NCBI GenBank assembly: GCA_029863125.1
Contig: JAOTWB010000001.1
Span: 1 to 64,000, forward strand
DNA length: 64,000 nucleotides
Reading direction: 5' to 3'
Source: Gammaproteobacteria bacterium
GTDB lineage: Bacteria > Pseudomonadota > Gammaproteobacteria > Steroidobacterales > Woeseiaceae
Shown here: positions 24,048 to 32,498 of the stretch, in pieces
How positions within the stretch are numbered: position 1 is the first letter of the stretch
Layout: each line of letters begins with the position of its first letter
Notes under the pieces: generated by a model
What the model was told of the DNA's origin: nothing
Seen by the model: the letters and a program-made list of their open reading frames with translations, nothing else
Database searches by the model: none
Translations under genes and position numbers: made by a program

Positions 24048-25409
24048 CTATAACGTATTGATGTAAGCAACGACATCCCTGACCGCCTGGTCGTCATGCA
24101 GGTTGTCGGCCATAAAACCCATTTGCTTGCCCTGGTAGTCCTGCAGATGGCCGCCACGAACTTCGTCTTTGAAATTCTGCAACTGTCGCGCCATGTACCA
24201 GTCGGACATGCCGGCCGCGCGGGGCGCATTCATGGCTTGTATACCCATGCCGTCCGCGCCGTGACAGTACGCGCAGACGTTGTAGTATTTCTGCCCTCTG
24301 GCGATGTCGCCTTCGATCGTCGAAGCCACAGCATTGTCAGGAAAAGTCAGAATGTGTGCGACCACGTTATCAACGGCCTGCTCGTCGGCCAGCGTCGCCG
24401 CCATGCCGATCATTTGTGCTCCATAGACGTCGCCTTCGTGCGTGCCGCGAAGACCCCTCTTGTAATTCATGAGCTGGCGTTTCAGGTACCAGGCGCTCTG
24501 CCCCGCAATCTTGGGGGCATTCAAGGCCGCGATTCCCTCGCCCTGCTGGCCGTGGCACGCGGCACAAACCGCGTACTGCGCAGCACCGATCGCGGGATTG
24601 CCCGCCGGAGCTGTATTCAGATCGTGATAAGTGGACTGGTTGGCGAGCCAGGTATCGTAGTCATCGCGCTCTGCGACGATGACAGCACCGCGCATCGTGT
24701 AGTGCGCAATTCCACACAGTTCCTCGCAGAGAATCTCGAAACGCCCGGTCTTTGTCGGTGTCAGCCACAGGAACGTATTCATGCCCGGCACCAGGTCCAT
24801 CTTGACCCGAAACTGGGCAACGGCGAAATCATGAAGCACGTCTTTTGAGCGCAGCACGAATTTGACGGGCCTGTCGATGGGGATGTGAATCTCCCCGTCG
24901 TAGATGAGGACATCATCCTGGCCATTCGGATCCTCGGGATCCATGCCGAACGGATTTTCAGAACTGATGCGCTCGGCATCAACCTCGCCCAACTTGCCGT
25001 CGTCGCCCGGCAACCGGAAGGTCCAGTGCCACTGCTGGCCCACCGCCTCCACAACGTGCGCATCGTCCGGTACATCAACAAAGTCCGCCCACACAAACAG
25101 GCCGGGCGTCAGCATCGCCGCCACGCCAACTGCTGTCAGGCCCGTCAGCCAGCTTTCGAGCTTCTTGTTCTCCGGCTCGTAGGAGGCTCTCGCTCCTTTT
25201 TTGTAGCGGAACCTGATGACGCAATAGGCCATGAAGAGATTAACGGCCACGAATACGAAGCCCGTGACATAGAGCGTAATGTCGACAGTGAAATCCACCA
25301 TGCCCCAATTCGAGGCCAGGTCGGTAAACCACCACTCATAATTCTGGCTGTATACGTGAAAAGCGACAGAGCCGACGACGAGCAGAATCAAGACAACAGC
25401 GAAAGGCAT
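24048..25409 (-). CDS. ctaC: Cytochrome c oxidase subunit II fused to two cytochrome c domains
   Basis: A 453-residue protein. The N-terminal hydrophobic segment and two helices (about 45-68 and 90-110) anchor a cupredoxin domain with full CuA ligands: the His in VLHDFAV, then CEELCGIAH and the Met in YTMRG. Two class-I cytochrome c domains follow, each with one haem motif (CAACH and CAYCH) and an axial Met candidate (QMIGM and QMGFM). Electrons would pass from the fused haems to CuA to subunit I, so a soluble cytochrome c may not be needed. It is the first gene of the operon (subunit II, I, III-like, III, IV). Confidence 0.95.
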   Translation of the reverse strand: MPFAVVLILLVVGSVAFHVYSQNYEWWFTDLASNWGMVDFTVDITLYVTGFVFVAVNLFMAYCVIRFRYKKGARASYEPENKKLESWLTGLTAVGVAAMLTPGLFVWADFVDVPDDAHVVEAVGQQWHWTFRLPGDDGKLGEVDAERISSENPFGMDPEDPNGQDDVLIYDGEIHIPIDRPVKFVLRSKDVLHDFAVAQFRVKMDLVPGMNTFLWLTPTKTGRFEILCEELCGIAHYTMRGAVIVAERDDYDTWLANQSTYHDLNTAPAGNPAIGAAQYAVCAACHGQQGEGIAALNAPKIAGQSAWYLKRQLMNYKRGLRGTHEGDVYGAQMIGMAATLADEQAVDNVVAHILTFPDNAVASTIEGDIARGQKYYNVCAYCHGADGMGIQAMNAPRAAGMSDWYMARQLQNFKDEVRGGHLQDYQGKQMGFMADNLHDDQAVRDVVAYINTL

Positions 25410-25514
25410 ACTTCGTGCACCCTTTATGGTGGTCGTTGTATTTATTTGCCGCCGGTTCTCTTTGTTGCCGTGGTTCCAAGCTGTGCCGGCGGACTTACCC
25501 CGCCGTCGAGGATA

Positions 25515-25538
25515 GTGGAATCAGTAGGTATTTTCCAC
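25515..25538 (-). promoter_or_regulatory. Inverted repeat upstream of the oxidase operon, possible operator
   Basis: GTGGAA, twelve bases, TTCCAC sits at the 3' end of the upstream operon and about 106 bases before the subunit II start. A weak promoter match (TTGTGG, 17 bases, CACTAT) overlaps it on the minus strand. Whether the oxidase genes have their own promoter here or are read through from the sigma-factor operon cannot be settled by eye. Confidence 0.25.
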
Positions 25539-25542
25539 AATA

Positions 25543-25938
25543 TCACAGGCCGATATCGCTCCGGACTTTCCTTTCGGCTCTCTTGATGTCCGACTGCAGC
25601 GCATCCAGTTCCTGCTGCAACGGACCGGCCAGCATTGCAGTTTCAGTCTCCCAGTCGATAATCGGAACGGCAGCTACGATACTCGTCGGCGCTGGCGCAG
25701 CCGGCTTTACGGCCTGCTGGGTGTTAACAATAACGATGACCGCCACGGCAGCCGCAATCCCTGTGAGACTGCTGGCCCACCAGAACAGCGCCGGCCTTTG
25801 CGACTTGGGCACCGCAACAATTTCGGCTTCAGGCGTAACGCTCCGCAACGAGGCTGCTATGCGGTGATCCAGTTCGTCAGAAACCCTAACCTCGATCTTT
25901 TCCGCATCCTGACGAAGTTGTCTGCTTAACTTATCCAT
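25543..25938 (-). CDS. Single-pass membrane protein, probable anti-sigma factor
   Basis: A 131-residue protein with a cytoplasmic N-terminal helix pattern (RQLRQDAEKIEVRVSDELDHRIAASL in part: VSDELDHRIAASL), one membrane helix at about 52-70 (FWWASSLTGIAAAVAVIVIV in part) and a short Pro/Ala-rich periplasmic part ending in a Glu/Lys-rich helix. Its start overlaps the sigma-factor stop by eight bases (ATGGATAA), so the two are made together. No zinc-type HxxxCxxC motif is present. The role as anti-sigma factor rests on position and topology. Confidence 0.7.
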   Translation of the reverse strand: MDKLSRQLRQDAEKIEVRVSDELDHRIAASLRSVTPEAEIVAVPKSQRPALFWWASSLTGIAAAVAVIVIVNTQQAVKPAAPAPTSIVAAVPIIDWETETAMLAGPLQQELDALQSDIKRAERKVRSDIGL

Positions 25939-26473
25939 AGGCTTTGCCTTGATTTACAGCGTTATTCAATTCGACATCCAGCGCTTTGCGGCCCCGCAAC
26001 AGGTTGACTTTGGTCCAGGACGGAGAGCGATCCAGCGCCCTCGAAATGTCTTTGACGGACATGTCTTCGGCATAACGCAGCCACATCGCTGCAAACACTT
26101 CGTCGTTTAGCAGCCGCCGCGCATTGATCCAGAGATTTTCTGCATCCGAGTCGGCGATGCACTGCAGCAAAGGGTCACTTTCTTCGTCCCTCAGATCACC
26201 CAATTCGACGACTTCGGGCACTCGTAGTTTCGCCGCGTTGCGGATGGCGATGCGATACAACCAGGTACTGAACCGCCAGCGCTCATCGTAGGAACGAATA
26301 TAACGAAAGGCGCTCATCATCGTGTCCTGCAGGGCGTCTTCCGCATCTGCATAGCTCGCACAGCGGGTTAGCAGGAAGCGCAACAGGCCATGCCGGTAGT
26401 CGCGCACGAGCTCGCCGAACGCATCCGCGGATCCCGCCTGGGCCGCGCTTACCCGCTGTCTCTCAGTCCTCAA
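25931..26473 (-). CDS. ECF-type RNA polymerase sigma factor
   Basis: A 180-residue protein, typical for the ECF class. Region 2 runs from AFGELVRDYRHGLLRFLL through DAEDALQDTMMSAFRYI and RFSTWLYRIAIRNA; region 4 is LLNDEVFAAMWLRYAEDMSVKDISRALDRS (seen as MSVKDISRALDRSPSWTK) with its helix-turn-helix. The only usable start is a TTG at 26473 that overlaps the stop of the upstream gene by 11 bases; no strong ribosome site is seen, which suggests coupled translation. It should direct transcription of a stress or envelope regulon, held by the membrane protein encoded next. Confidence 0.9.
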   Translation of the reverse strand: MRTERQRVSAAQAGSADAFGELVRDYRHGLLRFLLTRCASYADAEDALQDTMMSAFRYIRSYDERWRFSTWLYRIAIRNAAKLRVPEVVELGDLRDEESDPLLQCIADSDAENLWINARRLLNDEVFAAMWLRYAEDMSVKDISRALDRSPSWTKVNLLRGRKALDVELNNAVNQGKAYG

Positions 26474-27383
26474 GCGCAGATACGACCGTATCCGGTTCGA
26501 TCGCGAGGGAAATTCTCAGGGAATTGCCCGCAACGTCGACCCGGGTGCTTTGCAGCACCGATGCTATCTCCGGATCCATATCTTCATTGAAAACCTGCAG
26601 GCTGATCAGGCCTCGGACGATGCTGGCCAATGAATCGGCTATTTCAGGCTCATACACCATGAGCTGGGCTTCGAGCCCGAGCTTGTCCCCAAGATCCGCG
26701 ATCAGCACGGCAACCTGTTTCGTGTTGCGAAGAAGGTTGGATTCCCAGCCGCTGCCGGCATCCAGCTCTTCGGCATTGACACCGGCCTGGATGAGGCTCT
26801 GTTCCGCTCGTAACACAAACAGCGCGTTCTTTTCTTGTTTCGAAGACGCAATCTGGCCATTATTGGCCAGCAGTGCCTTCATCTGGTCCTGCGTATTGGT
26901 CACGAGGATTTTGTTCCTGAGGGCGACGCTGATATAGGCCTCATCGTCGAGGGAGTCGACATCGATGTCCACCTTGCCGACACCGGGACCCGAACGGTCG
27001 CTGTTGAAGTAGTAGTAGGCCTTGCCCGACGATTTGAAGGTCTGCAGTTCGCCGTCGGCGGCCGCAATAGCGATGATCTTGTCTTTGGTGTCCTGGCTGA
27101 TGTTGCCTTCAACCAGGATTACAGGGCCGTCTCCGGCGCGCGAAAATGCGGTAAGCCGTGCGGCTTCCTTGCCAAAATCAATGCCCGTTTCCAGCCGAAT
27201 TTCTTCAAAGAACTCGGAATCGAGCCAGTCGTAAAGTCCCTGGCTCGCCTTGCCTTTTCGCATGGCGTCGAAATCAGAGTGAAAATACCAGGTGGCCGAA
27301 TCCGGTATTCCGCCGATCTCGGCACTGGCCAGCGTCGGAACGAGAAGAAACAGCGTGGCGGCGAGCAACGTCACTTTGCGCAT
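26463..27383 (-). CDS. Secreted protein of unknown function in the ECF sigma operon
   Basis: A 306-residue protein from the ATG at 27383, picked because GAGGG lies upstream and a clean signal peptide then follows (KVTLLAATLFLLVPTLASA). The mature part has no recognised domain motif. It starts with PDSATWYFHSDFDAM and has repeated beta-strand/loop segments with Lys, Asp and Gly. It contains no cysteines after the signal and no transmembrane helix, so it is probably periplasmic. As the first gene of the operon, it could be the sensor or a target of the sigma/anti-sigma pair. I do not recognise the family. Confidence 0.75.
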   Translation of the reverse strand: MRKVTLLAATLFLLVPTLASAEIGGIPDSATWYFHSDFDAMRKGKASQGLYDWLDSEFFEEIRLETGIDFGKEAARLTAFSRAGDGPVILVEGNISQDTKDKIIAIAAADGELQTFKSSGKAYYYFNSDRSGPGVGKVDIDVDSLDDEAYISVALRNKILVTNTQDQMKALLANNGQIASSKQEKNALFVLRAEQSLIQAGVNAEELDAGSGWESNLLRNTKQVAVLIADLGDKLGLEAQLMVYEPEIADSLASIVRGLISLQVFNEDMDPEIASVLQSTRVDVAGNSLRISLAIEPDTVVSALED

Positions 27384-27454
27384 CGAAATACCCTCTAATA
27401 GCGATCTCATATTGAGTTATAGGGCTGCGGCGTCCGTTTGGTTACAGATAAATG

Positions 27455-27503
27455 GGGACATTCTTAATTTAACGTATGGGTACGTTAAATTTAAGAATGT
27501 CCC
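27455..27503. repeat. REP-like near-perfect palindrome at the end of the symporter gene
   Basis: Arms of 22 and 23 bases beginning GGGACATTCTTAA (27455-27476) and its complement (27481-27503) flank a four-base TGGG loop; the arms differ by a single inserted A. The right arm supplies the last codons and the TAA stop of the symporter gene on the minus strand. There is no T tract, so it is not an ordinary terminator. Confidence 0.85.
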
Positions 27504-28918
27504 TGCTTGCTCCGGCTGGTCAGCCAACTAACGCCATAAGTCAGGATCATCCCGGCAAGGAAGCCCGGTATTGCCTCGTACAGGCCGTGATAATCCGCCT
27601 TGAACCAGGTCAGCCAGGTGACGCTTACCACGAACCCGCCGAGCACGCCGGCGAGCACACCGGCCCACGTGACTCGCTTGTAGTAGAGGATGCCGATCAT
27701 CGCCGGCCCAAAAGCCGATCCGAGCCCGGACCAGGATGCAAGCACGAAATGAAAAATCACGCGCGGCTCCTGGATGCCGAGCGCCAGCGCGATAATGCCG
27801 ATAATAACGGTGACGAGTTTGCCGTAGTTGGACAGCGCCGCATCGCTGTCCGTGCTGCCCATTATCTTCTGATAGGTATCGCGTACGACGGCCGACGATG
27901 CGAGCAGCAGCAGCGAGTCGACGGTCGACATGATCGCGGATAGCACGACGACGAGCAGCATGCCGGATATAACGGGCGGGAAGAGTTCGCTGGAAAGCAC
28001 CGGGAAAATTGTTTCGCTGTCCTCGAGCCCGGGGAACAGCGCCCTGCCCGCAACCCCGGCCGTCACGGCGCCGGCCGTGAAGAACAGAAGAACAATGACC
28101 GACATGATGCGCGCTTTCTGGATTTCAACGTCGTCGCGGGCCGACATGTAGCGAATCAGGAGCTGCGGGACACCCATAAACGGCAGGCCTATGGCAAGAA
28201 AACTGGCAACCCCGACCCATGCCGGTCCGCTGGAAAAAGCAAACATGTCCAGCAGCGCCGGATCCTGAGACGCCAGCGCGATTTTCACCTCGCCCCAGCT
28301 ACCGACTGCGAGGATGGCCGCTACCGGCACGGCTATCAGACCCACCAGCATCAGGACGCCCTGCACGACATCGGTGTAGGACACCGCTTTGTACCCGCCA
28401 ACAAACGTGTAGCCAATAATGAAGACCGCGCCCACGATCACGCCGGTCTCATATTTCATGCCGAGGAAGCTGCTGAAAGCCTTGCCGGAGGACACCATCT
28501 GGGCCGTGACGTAGGTCGTCACCATTACGACGATGATGAGTACTGCGGCGCCGCGGATCAGGTGCCACCTGTCGGCAAATTTTGCGGCCAACACGTCGGG
28601 CACGGTGATGGACTCCGTTTCATCGCCGAGACGCTTGAGGCGCCTGGAAATCAGCCCCCACGACAGCGCAATGCCGACAATCTCGCCGACAACGACCCAG
28701 TAAGCCTGTGTGCCGACGGCATAGCCCATTCCGGAGAGGCCCAGCAACAGCCAGCCGCTCTCGCCGGTTGCATTGGTGCTGAAGGCAACCACCCAGTACG
28801 GCAGTTTTTTGTCGGCGAGGTAAAAGCCGGCCAGCGTATGAGTTTCCCGGCGGCTCCAGATCGCCAGTGCAGCCAGCACTCCCAGGTAGACGATCAGTAC
28901 GGTAACAGTTGTGGACAT
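27491..28918 (-). CDS. putP: Sodium:solute symporter, PutP (sodium/proline) type
   Basis: A 475-residue membrane protein of the SSS family. It has the early motif NATGESGWLLLGLSG in helix 2, where PutP binds Na+ and substrate, the ITVPDVLAAKFADR segment, and late motifs SAIMSTVDSLLLLASSAVV and ASWSGLGSAFGPAMIG, both close in pattern to E. coli PutP. Thirteen helices fit the length. Proline is the likely substrate, but related carriers take other solutes. No putA is nearby. The last residues (KQGHS) and stop codon come from the palindromic element. Confidence 0.85.
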   Translation of the reverse strand: MSTTVTVLIVYLGVLAALAIWSRRETHTLAGFYLADKKLPYWVVAFSTNATGESGWLLLGLSGMGYAVGTQAYWVVVGEIVGIALSWGLISRRLKRLGDETESITVPDVLAAKFADRWHLIRGAAVLIIVVMVTTYVTAQMVSSGKAFSSFLGMKYETGVIVGAVFIIGYTFVGGYKAVSYTDVVQGVLMLVGLIAVPVAAILAVGSWGEVKIALASQDPALLDMFAFSSGPAWVGVASFLAIGLPFMGVPQLLIRYMSARDDVEIQKARIMSVIVLLFFTAGAVTAGVAGRALFPGLEDSETIFPVLSSELFPPVISGMLLVVVLSAIMSTVDSLLLLASSAVVRDTYQKIMGSTDSDAALSNYGKLVTVIIGIIALALGIQEPRVIFHFVLASWSGLGSAFGPAMIGILYYKRVTWAGVLAGVLGGFVVSVTWLTWFKADYHGLYEAIPGFLAGMILTYGVSWLTSRSKQGHS

Positions 28919-28944
28919 TTGTCAGCAGCCTGAGATTTTCGGCA

Positions 28945-29673
28945 TCAGGAGTCGCGGCTCAAGCGGCCGGCGATGATTCCTGCAATCAGCACGACTATAC
29001 CGATGCCAAACAGGTATTCGGGATAGGAACGAGTGATACCGCAGTAGTAGACGCCGGCGACGACGACTATTTGAAATGCGTTGAAGGCTTTGCTCTTGCG
29101 GAGCCTGGCCTTAGGGAAGCGCAACCTCGATATCATCAGCAGCGCCAGCACAAACATCAGCACGGGCATGTATAAATGCAGCGGCAGCGACTCGGCGACG
29201 TCAGGATGGCGGATCAGCACGAGTACGAGCGAAGAGACAAGCCCGCCGCCCGCTGCCGTAATGGGAATACCCGCGAACCAGCCCGTGCTGGGCACATCCG
29301 ACGCAAGATTGAAACGCGCCAGCCGCATGGCGCCGGCCAGAACGAAAACGGCGACGGCAACGACGAGCACCCAGAACTGCGCGGTATCGTATTCGATGCC
29401 TCCGAGCTGCAGCCCGGCATTGAGCATGAGTACCGCGGGCGCAACGCCGAAGGAAACGAGGTCCGCCATCGAATCGAACTCGGCGCCGAAACTCGACGTC
29501 GCTTTCAGCAGTCTTGCGGCTGCGCCGTCCATGACGTCAAGCAATCCACACCAGACGATAATCCACGCGGCGAGTTCCAGTTCGCCCAGCTGCGTCGTAA
29601 CGATGGATGCGACGCCCAGCAGCAAACTCAGGGCCGTGAAGCCGTTTGGTATCGAGTAGCGAAGGAGACTCAA
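28945..29673 (-). CDS. pssA: CDP-diacylglycerol--serine O-phosphatidyltransferase
   Basis: A 242-residue membrane enzyme with the complete CDP-alcohol phosphotransferase motif, DG(2)AR(8)G(3)D(3)D, in DVMDGAAARLLKATSS followed by FGAEFDSMAD. The N-terminus (LRYSIPNGFTALSLLLG) is typical of the type II (Bacillus-like) PssA. Eight or so helices are seen, and the C-terminal half is hydrophobic. It makes phosphatidylserine, the precursor of phosphatidylethanolamine. It lies 26 bases before the symporter gene on the same strand; a functional link is not evident. Confidence 0.9.
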   Translation of the reverse strand: MSLLRYSIPNGFTALSLLLGVASIVTTQLGELELAAWIIVWCGLLDVMDGAAARLLKATSSFGAEFDSMADLVSFGVAPAVLMLNAGLQLGGIEYDTAQFWVLVVAVAVFVLAGAMRLARFNLASDVPSTGWFAGIPITAAGGGLVSSLVLVLIRHPDVAESLPLHLYMPVLMFVLALLMISRLRFPKARLRKSKAFNAFQIVVVAGVYYCGITRSYPEYLFGIGIVVLIAGIIAGRLSRDS

Positions 29674-29767
29674 GGGCTTATTAAACCTCTGCTTTTTGTT
29701 GAGTGCGCATTTTGCAGCCCGCTGCCCTTATTATCCACTTTCCTCTGGTAGCTCGCGGGCGGACAGA

Positions 29768-30640
29768 CTAGCTGCCGCCCCACCAGTTCATGCGGCGCAC
29801 GTTCGCGCCGGTACCGCTGATGCCGACAGGACCTCTTGGCACGTTCAGCTGCATTCTGACGCCTTCGCGCTCGATTTCGATAACGACGTCCTCACCGGCA
29901 CGGCCCTGCAGCGTCAGTTCACGCAGCTCATTCACGTCGAATACGCGCTCACCGCCATAGCTGACGATCTGGTCGCCCGGTTCCAGGCCCGCCAGGCTTG
30001 CCGGCGAACCGTCCATTACCTGGGTGACCTGGATGGTCGTCGCCTGCCCCTGTGCCTTCAGATAGCGCTCATAGTCGCTGTCGCCCAGTTCGGCCCGGAG
30101 CAAGGACTGTGGTCTGCTCATCGCTGACAATGAGTCGACCACGTCGCCCCGACGTTGCGCATCGTGCGCCGCCTGCATCGCCTTGAACTGCGCCTCCGAC
30201 TCCTGCTGCAGAACGCGGCGGGCCTCGTCTTCCGAAAAGCCGCCTTCCACCAGCTGGCTCAGCCGCCGCTCCTGGAAGTTCCTGACCATGGACTCGAAAT
30301 CTCGCCGCCCGCGCTGCTCCGATTGTCGCGACGGCGCTGCATCGTCTGCCGCTGCGCCCTGGTCTGCAAACACCTGCGGACCCGTGGAGTCGATGCGGTC
30401 GAATTCTTCGATCAGATTCTGCAGCTGATCCTCGACTATGAGCCGCGCTTCGCGCTCTTCGGCGATGACTTGCTCGAGTCGGAGCAGCCGTTCTTCAATT
30501 GAGGCCGCCGATTCGAAGGTGTTCGCCGAAAGCTCCGTTCGTGGCGCGCCGTCGCCCGTCGAATTATCTCGCATGAGCCAGACGGCAGCGGCGAAACCAG
30601 CGATCAGGCTGATCGCAATTGCGGCGATGGTCCTAGACAT
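29768..30640 (-). CDS. Membrane-anchored PDZ-domain protein
   Basis: A 290-residue protein from the ATG at 30640, with a GGAGG site; an upstream in-frame extension is less likely. An N-terminal signal anchor (TIAAIAISLIAGFAAAVWL) is followed by a long Glu/Arg-rich coiled-coil region (about 45-180) and a C-terminal PDZ domain (about 205-275) with the carboxylate loop region VMDGSPASLAGLEPGDQIVSYGG. There is no protease domain, so it is not DegP-like. It probably acts in the periplasm as a binding adaptor; its partner is unknown. It is divergent from the DUF885 gene, with 110 bases between them. Confidence 0.82.
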   Translation of the reverse strand: MSRTIAAIAISLIAGFAAAVWLMRDNSTGDGAPRTELSANTFESAASIEERLLRLEQVIAEEREARLIVEDQLQNLIEEFDRIDSTGPQVFADQGAAADDAAPSRQSEQRGRRDFESMVRNFQERRLSQLVEGGFSEDEARRVLQQESEAQFKAMQAAHDAQRRGDVVDSLSAMSRPQSLLRAELGDSDYERYLKAQGQATTIQVTQVMDGSPASLAGLEPGDQIVSYGGERVFDVNELRELTLQGRAGEDVVIEIEREGVRMQLNVPRGPVGISGTGANVRRMNWWGGS

Positions 30641-30750
30641 GGCGTCCTCCAGGCGCATTGAGCGGTCTCTGCGCATTATCGCAGACCCTGTCGCAAGCCG
30701 CTGATGTATGGTCTGATGACGGCTTCAGAGACACAGCAAGAGTCCCGATA

Positions 30751-32490
30751 ATGAAAACCAAGCGGCTGATAAGTATCGTGTTTCTCGGTGCTCTATGTGG
30801 CTGTTCGGGCCAGCCCGAACCGACCGTCGCGGAGCGTGTGAATTCGATTGCCTCACAGTTCGTCGCCGGCTACTACTCGCACTACCCGGAAGAAGCCTAC
30901 GAATCCGCCTACCCCGAAGCACCGATGGATCGTCTTGGGGACCACCGCGAAAGCAGCGTTGCGGCGTGGCACAAACAGGTTGATGACTGGCTGGCACAAC
31001 TTGACGCGCTCGATCCAACGCCGCTGTCCGGTACATCCGATGCGGTGACCTACCTGTTCACGCGCGAGCGTCTCGAGGCGATTGTCGGGATGCGAGTGTG
31101 TCGCATGGAGCTCTGGAGCGTCAGCCCCACATGGACCGGATGGCCCTCGATGATAACGTCAACGCTTGCCGCACAGCCTATAGGCACCGCGGCTGAACGC
31201 GACGCAGCACTCGCACGTGCGTCCGATATTCCGCGCTACCTCGATACAGAGATTAGCAACCTGCGTCGCGGTGTTGCTGCCGGATACCTTGCGCCACAGA
31301 CCAACGTCGATGCCGTCGTCGAACAGGTGACCGCGTTGATCGAAACGCCCGCCGACGAATCGCCTTTCCTGGAACCGGCGAGGCGCTCTCAGGATAGTGA
31401 ATTCAGGAAACGATACCGCGAAACCGTTGGAAAAAGCGTCGGCCCGGCCCTGATCCGCTACCGCGACTTCCTTGCTAACGACTATCGGGGCCGGAAGGTT
31501 ATCGGTGTTTCAGAGAACCCGAATGGCGAAGCGTGCTACGCCGCATCGGTCCGGTACTGGTCGTCACTGCCGATGGACCCCGCCGATATTCACCGAGCCG
31601 GCCTGTCGAACATGTCGCGCATAAGAAGCGAGATGCTCACCATCGCCAAAGAGTCTTTCGGCACAAACGACCTCAAATCACTTCTCCAGGAACTCCGGAG
31701 CAACCCCGAGTACACGTTCGAAAGCGAACAGGCGATGCTCGATTACATCAACAGCGCTATCGCCCGGGCGAGGGCCGCGATGTCGGACTGGTTTGCCTAT
31801 GTGCCGGAGTCCAGGTTGATCGTAACGCCCTCACCGGCATTCGAAAAAGATTCTGGCGGTGGCTTTTACTCGGCAGCGTCACCGGACGGCAGCGTCGGTA
31901 TCTACAAAGTGGGCACCTACAATCCGACCGGCATAAGTAAAGCCGGAACGGAATCAACTGCGTTTCACGAAGGCTGGCCTGGCCACCATCTCGACAGCTC
32001 GATCGCGCTCGGCAACCAGTCGCTGCACCCGATACTGCGCTACATGTGGAGCTCCGGAACCAGCGAAGGCTGGGCGCTGTATTCGGAGCGACTGGCTGAC
32101 GAAATCGGTCTGTATTCGAATGAGCTGGCCCGCCTCGGCATGCTTTCCAACGAGGCTTTCCGTGCGGCACGCCTGGTTGTTGATCCGGGCCTGCACGTCA
32201 TGGGCTGGACGCGGCAGGACGCCATTGACTATATGCTCGAAAACACGGCCGAGGGCCTGGACGCGGTATCCGGGGAAGTCGATCGTTACGCGGCGGTGCC
32301 CGGACAGGCCACCTCCTACCTTGTCGGTAGCCTGGAGATTCAGCGTCTCAGGAAAAAAGCCGAGAGGCTACTCGGCGACAAATTCGATATCCAGGCATTT
32401 CACAATCGCATCCTCGAAAACGGCAGCGTGACGCTGCCGATGCTCGGCATGAGTATTGACGCCTGGATCGAGGACACCCTGGACGACTAG
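30751..32490 (+). CDS. DUF885-family lipoprotein, predicted metallopeptidase
   Basis: A 579-residue protein from the ATG at 30751, chosen because a signal peptide with lipobox LCGC starts there; the open frame can be extended upstream but without support. The DUF885 zinc-type motif is present as HEGWPGHHLDSS, with a downstream helix GWALYSERLADEIG whose Glu should be the third ligand. These features resemble gluzincin peptidases. It should be a lipoprotein in the periplasm or outer membrane. The M48 lipoprotein gene ends eight bases after it, in the opposite orientation. Confidence 0.88.
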   Translation: MKTKRLISIVFLGALCGCSGQPEPTVAERVNSIASQFVAGYYSHYPEEAYESAYPEAPMDRLGDHRESSVAAWHKQVDDWLAQLDALDPTPLSGTSDAVTYLFTRERLEAIVGMRVCRMELWSVSPTWTGWPSMITSTLAAQPIGTAAERDAALARASDIPRYLDTEISNLRRGVAAGYLAPQTNVDAVVEQVTALIETPADESPFLEPARRSQDSEFRKRYRETVGKSVGPALIRYRDFLANDYRGRKVIGVSENPNGEACYAASVRYWSSLPMDPADIHRAGLSNMSRIRSEMLTIAKESFGTNDLKSLLQELRSNPEYTFESEQAMLDYINSAIARARAAMSDWFAYVPESRLIVTPSPAFEKDSGGGFYSAASPDGSVGIYKVGTYNPTGISKAGTESTAFHEGWPGHHLDSSIALGNQSLHPILRYMWSSGTSEGWALYSERLADEIGLYSNELARLGMLSNEAFRAARLVVDPGLHVMGWTRQDAIDYMLENTAEGLDAVSGEVDRYAAVPGQATSYLVGSLEIQRLRKKAERLLGDKFDIQAFHNRILENGSVTLPMLGMSIDAWIEDTLDD

Positions 32491-32498
32491 CGGCCGGC

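Noticed and set aside
30668-30685. TCTGCG, CATTAT, CGCAGA repeat between the PDZ and DUF885 genes
   Set aside because: It is a short hairpin with no promoter match around it and no neighbouring regulator; chance is likely.
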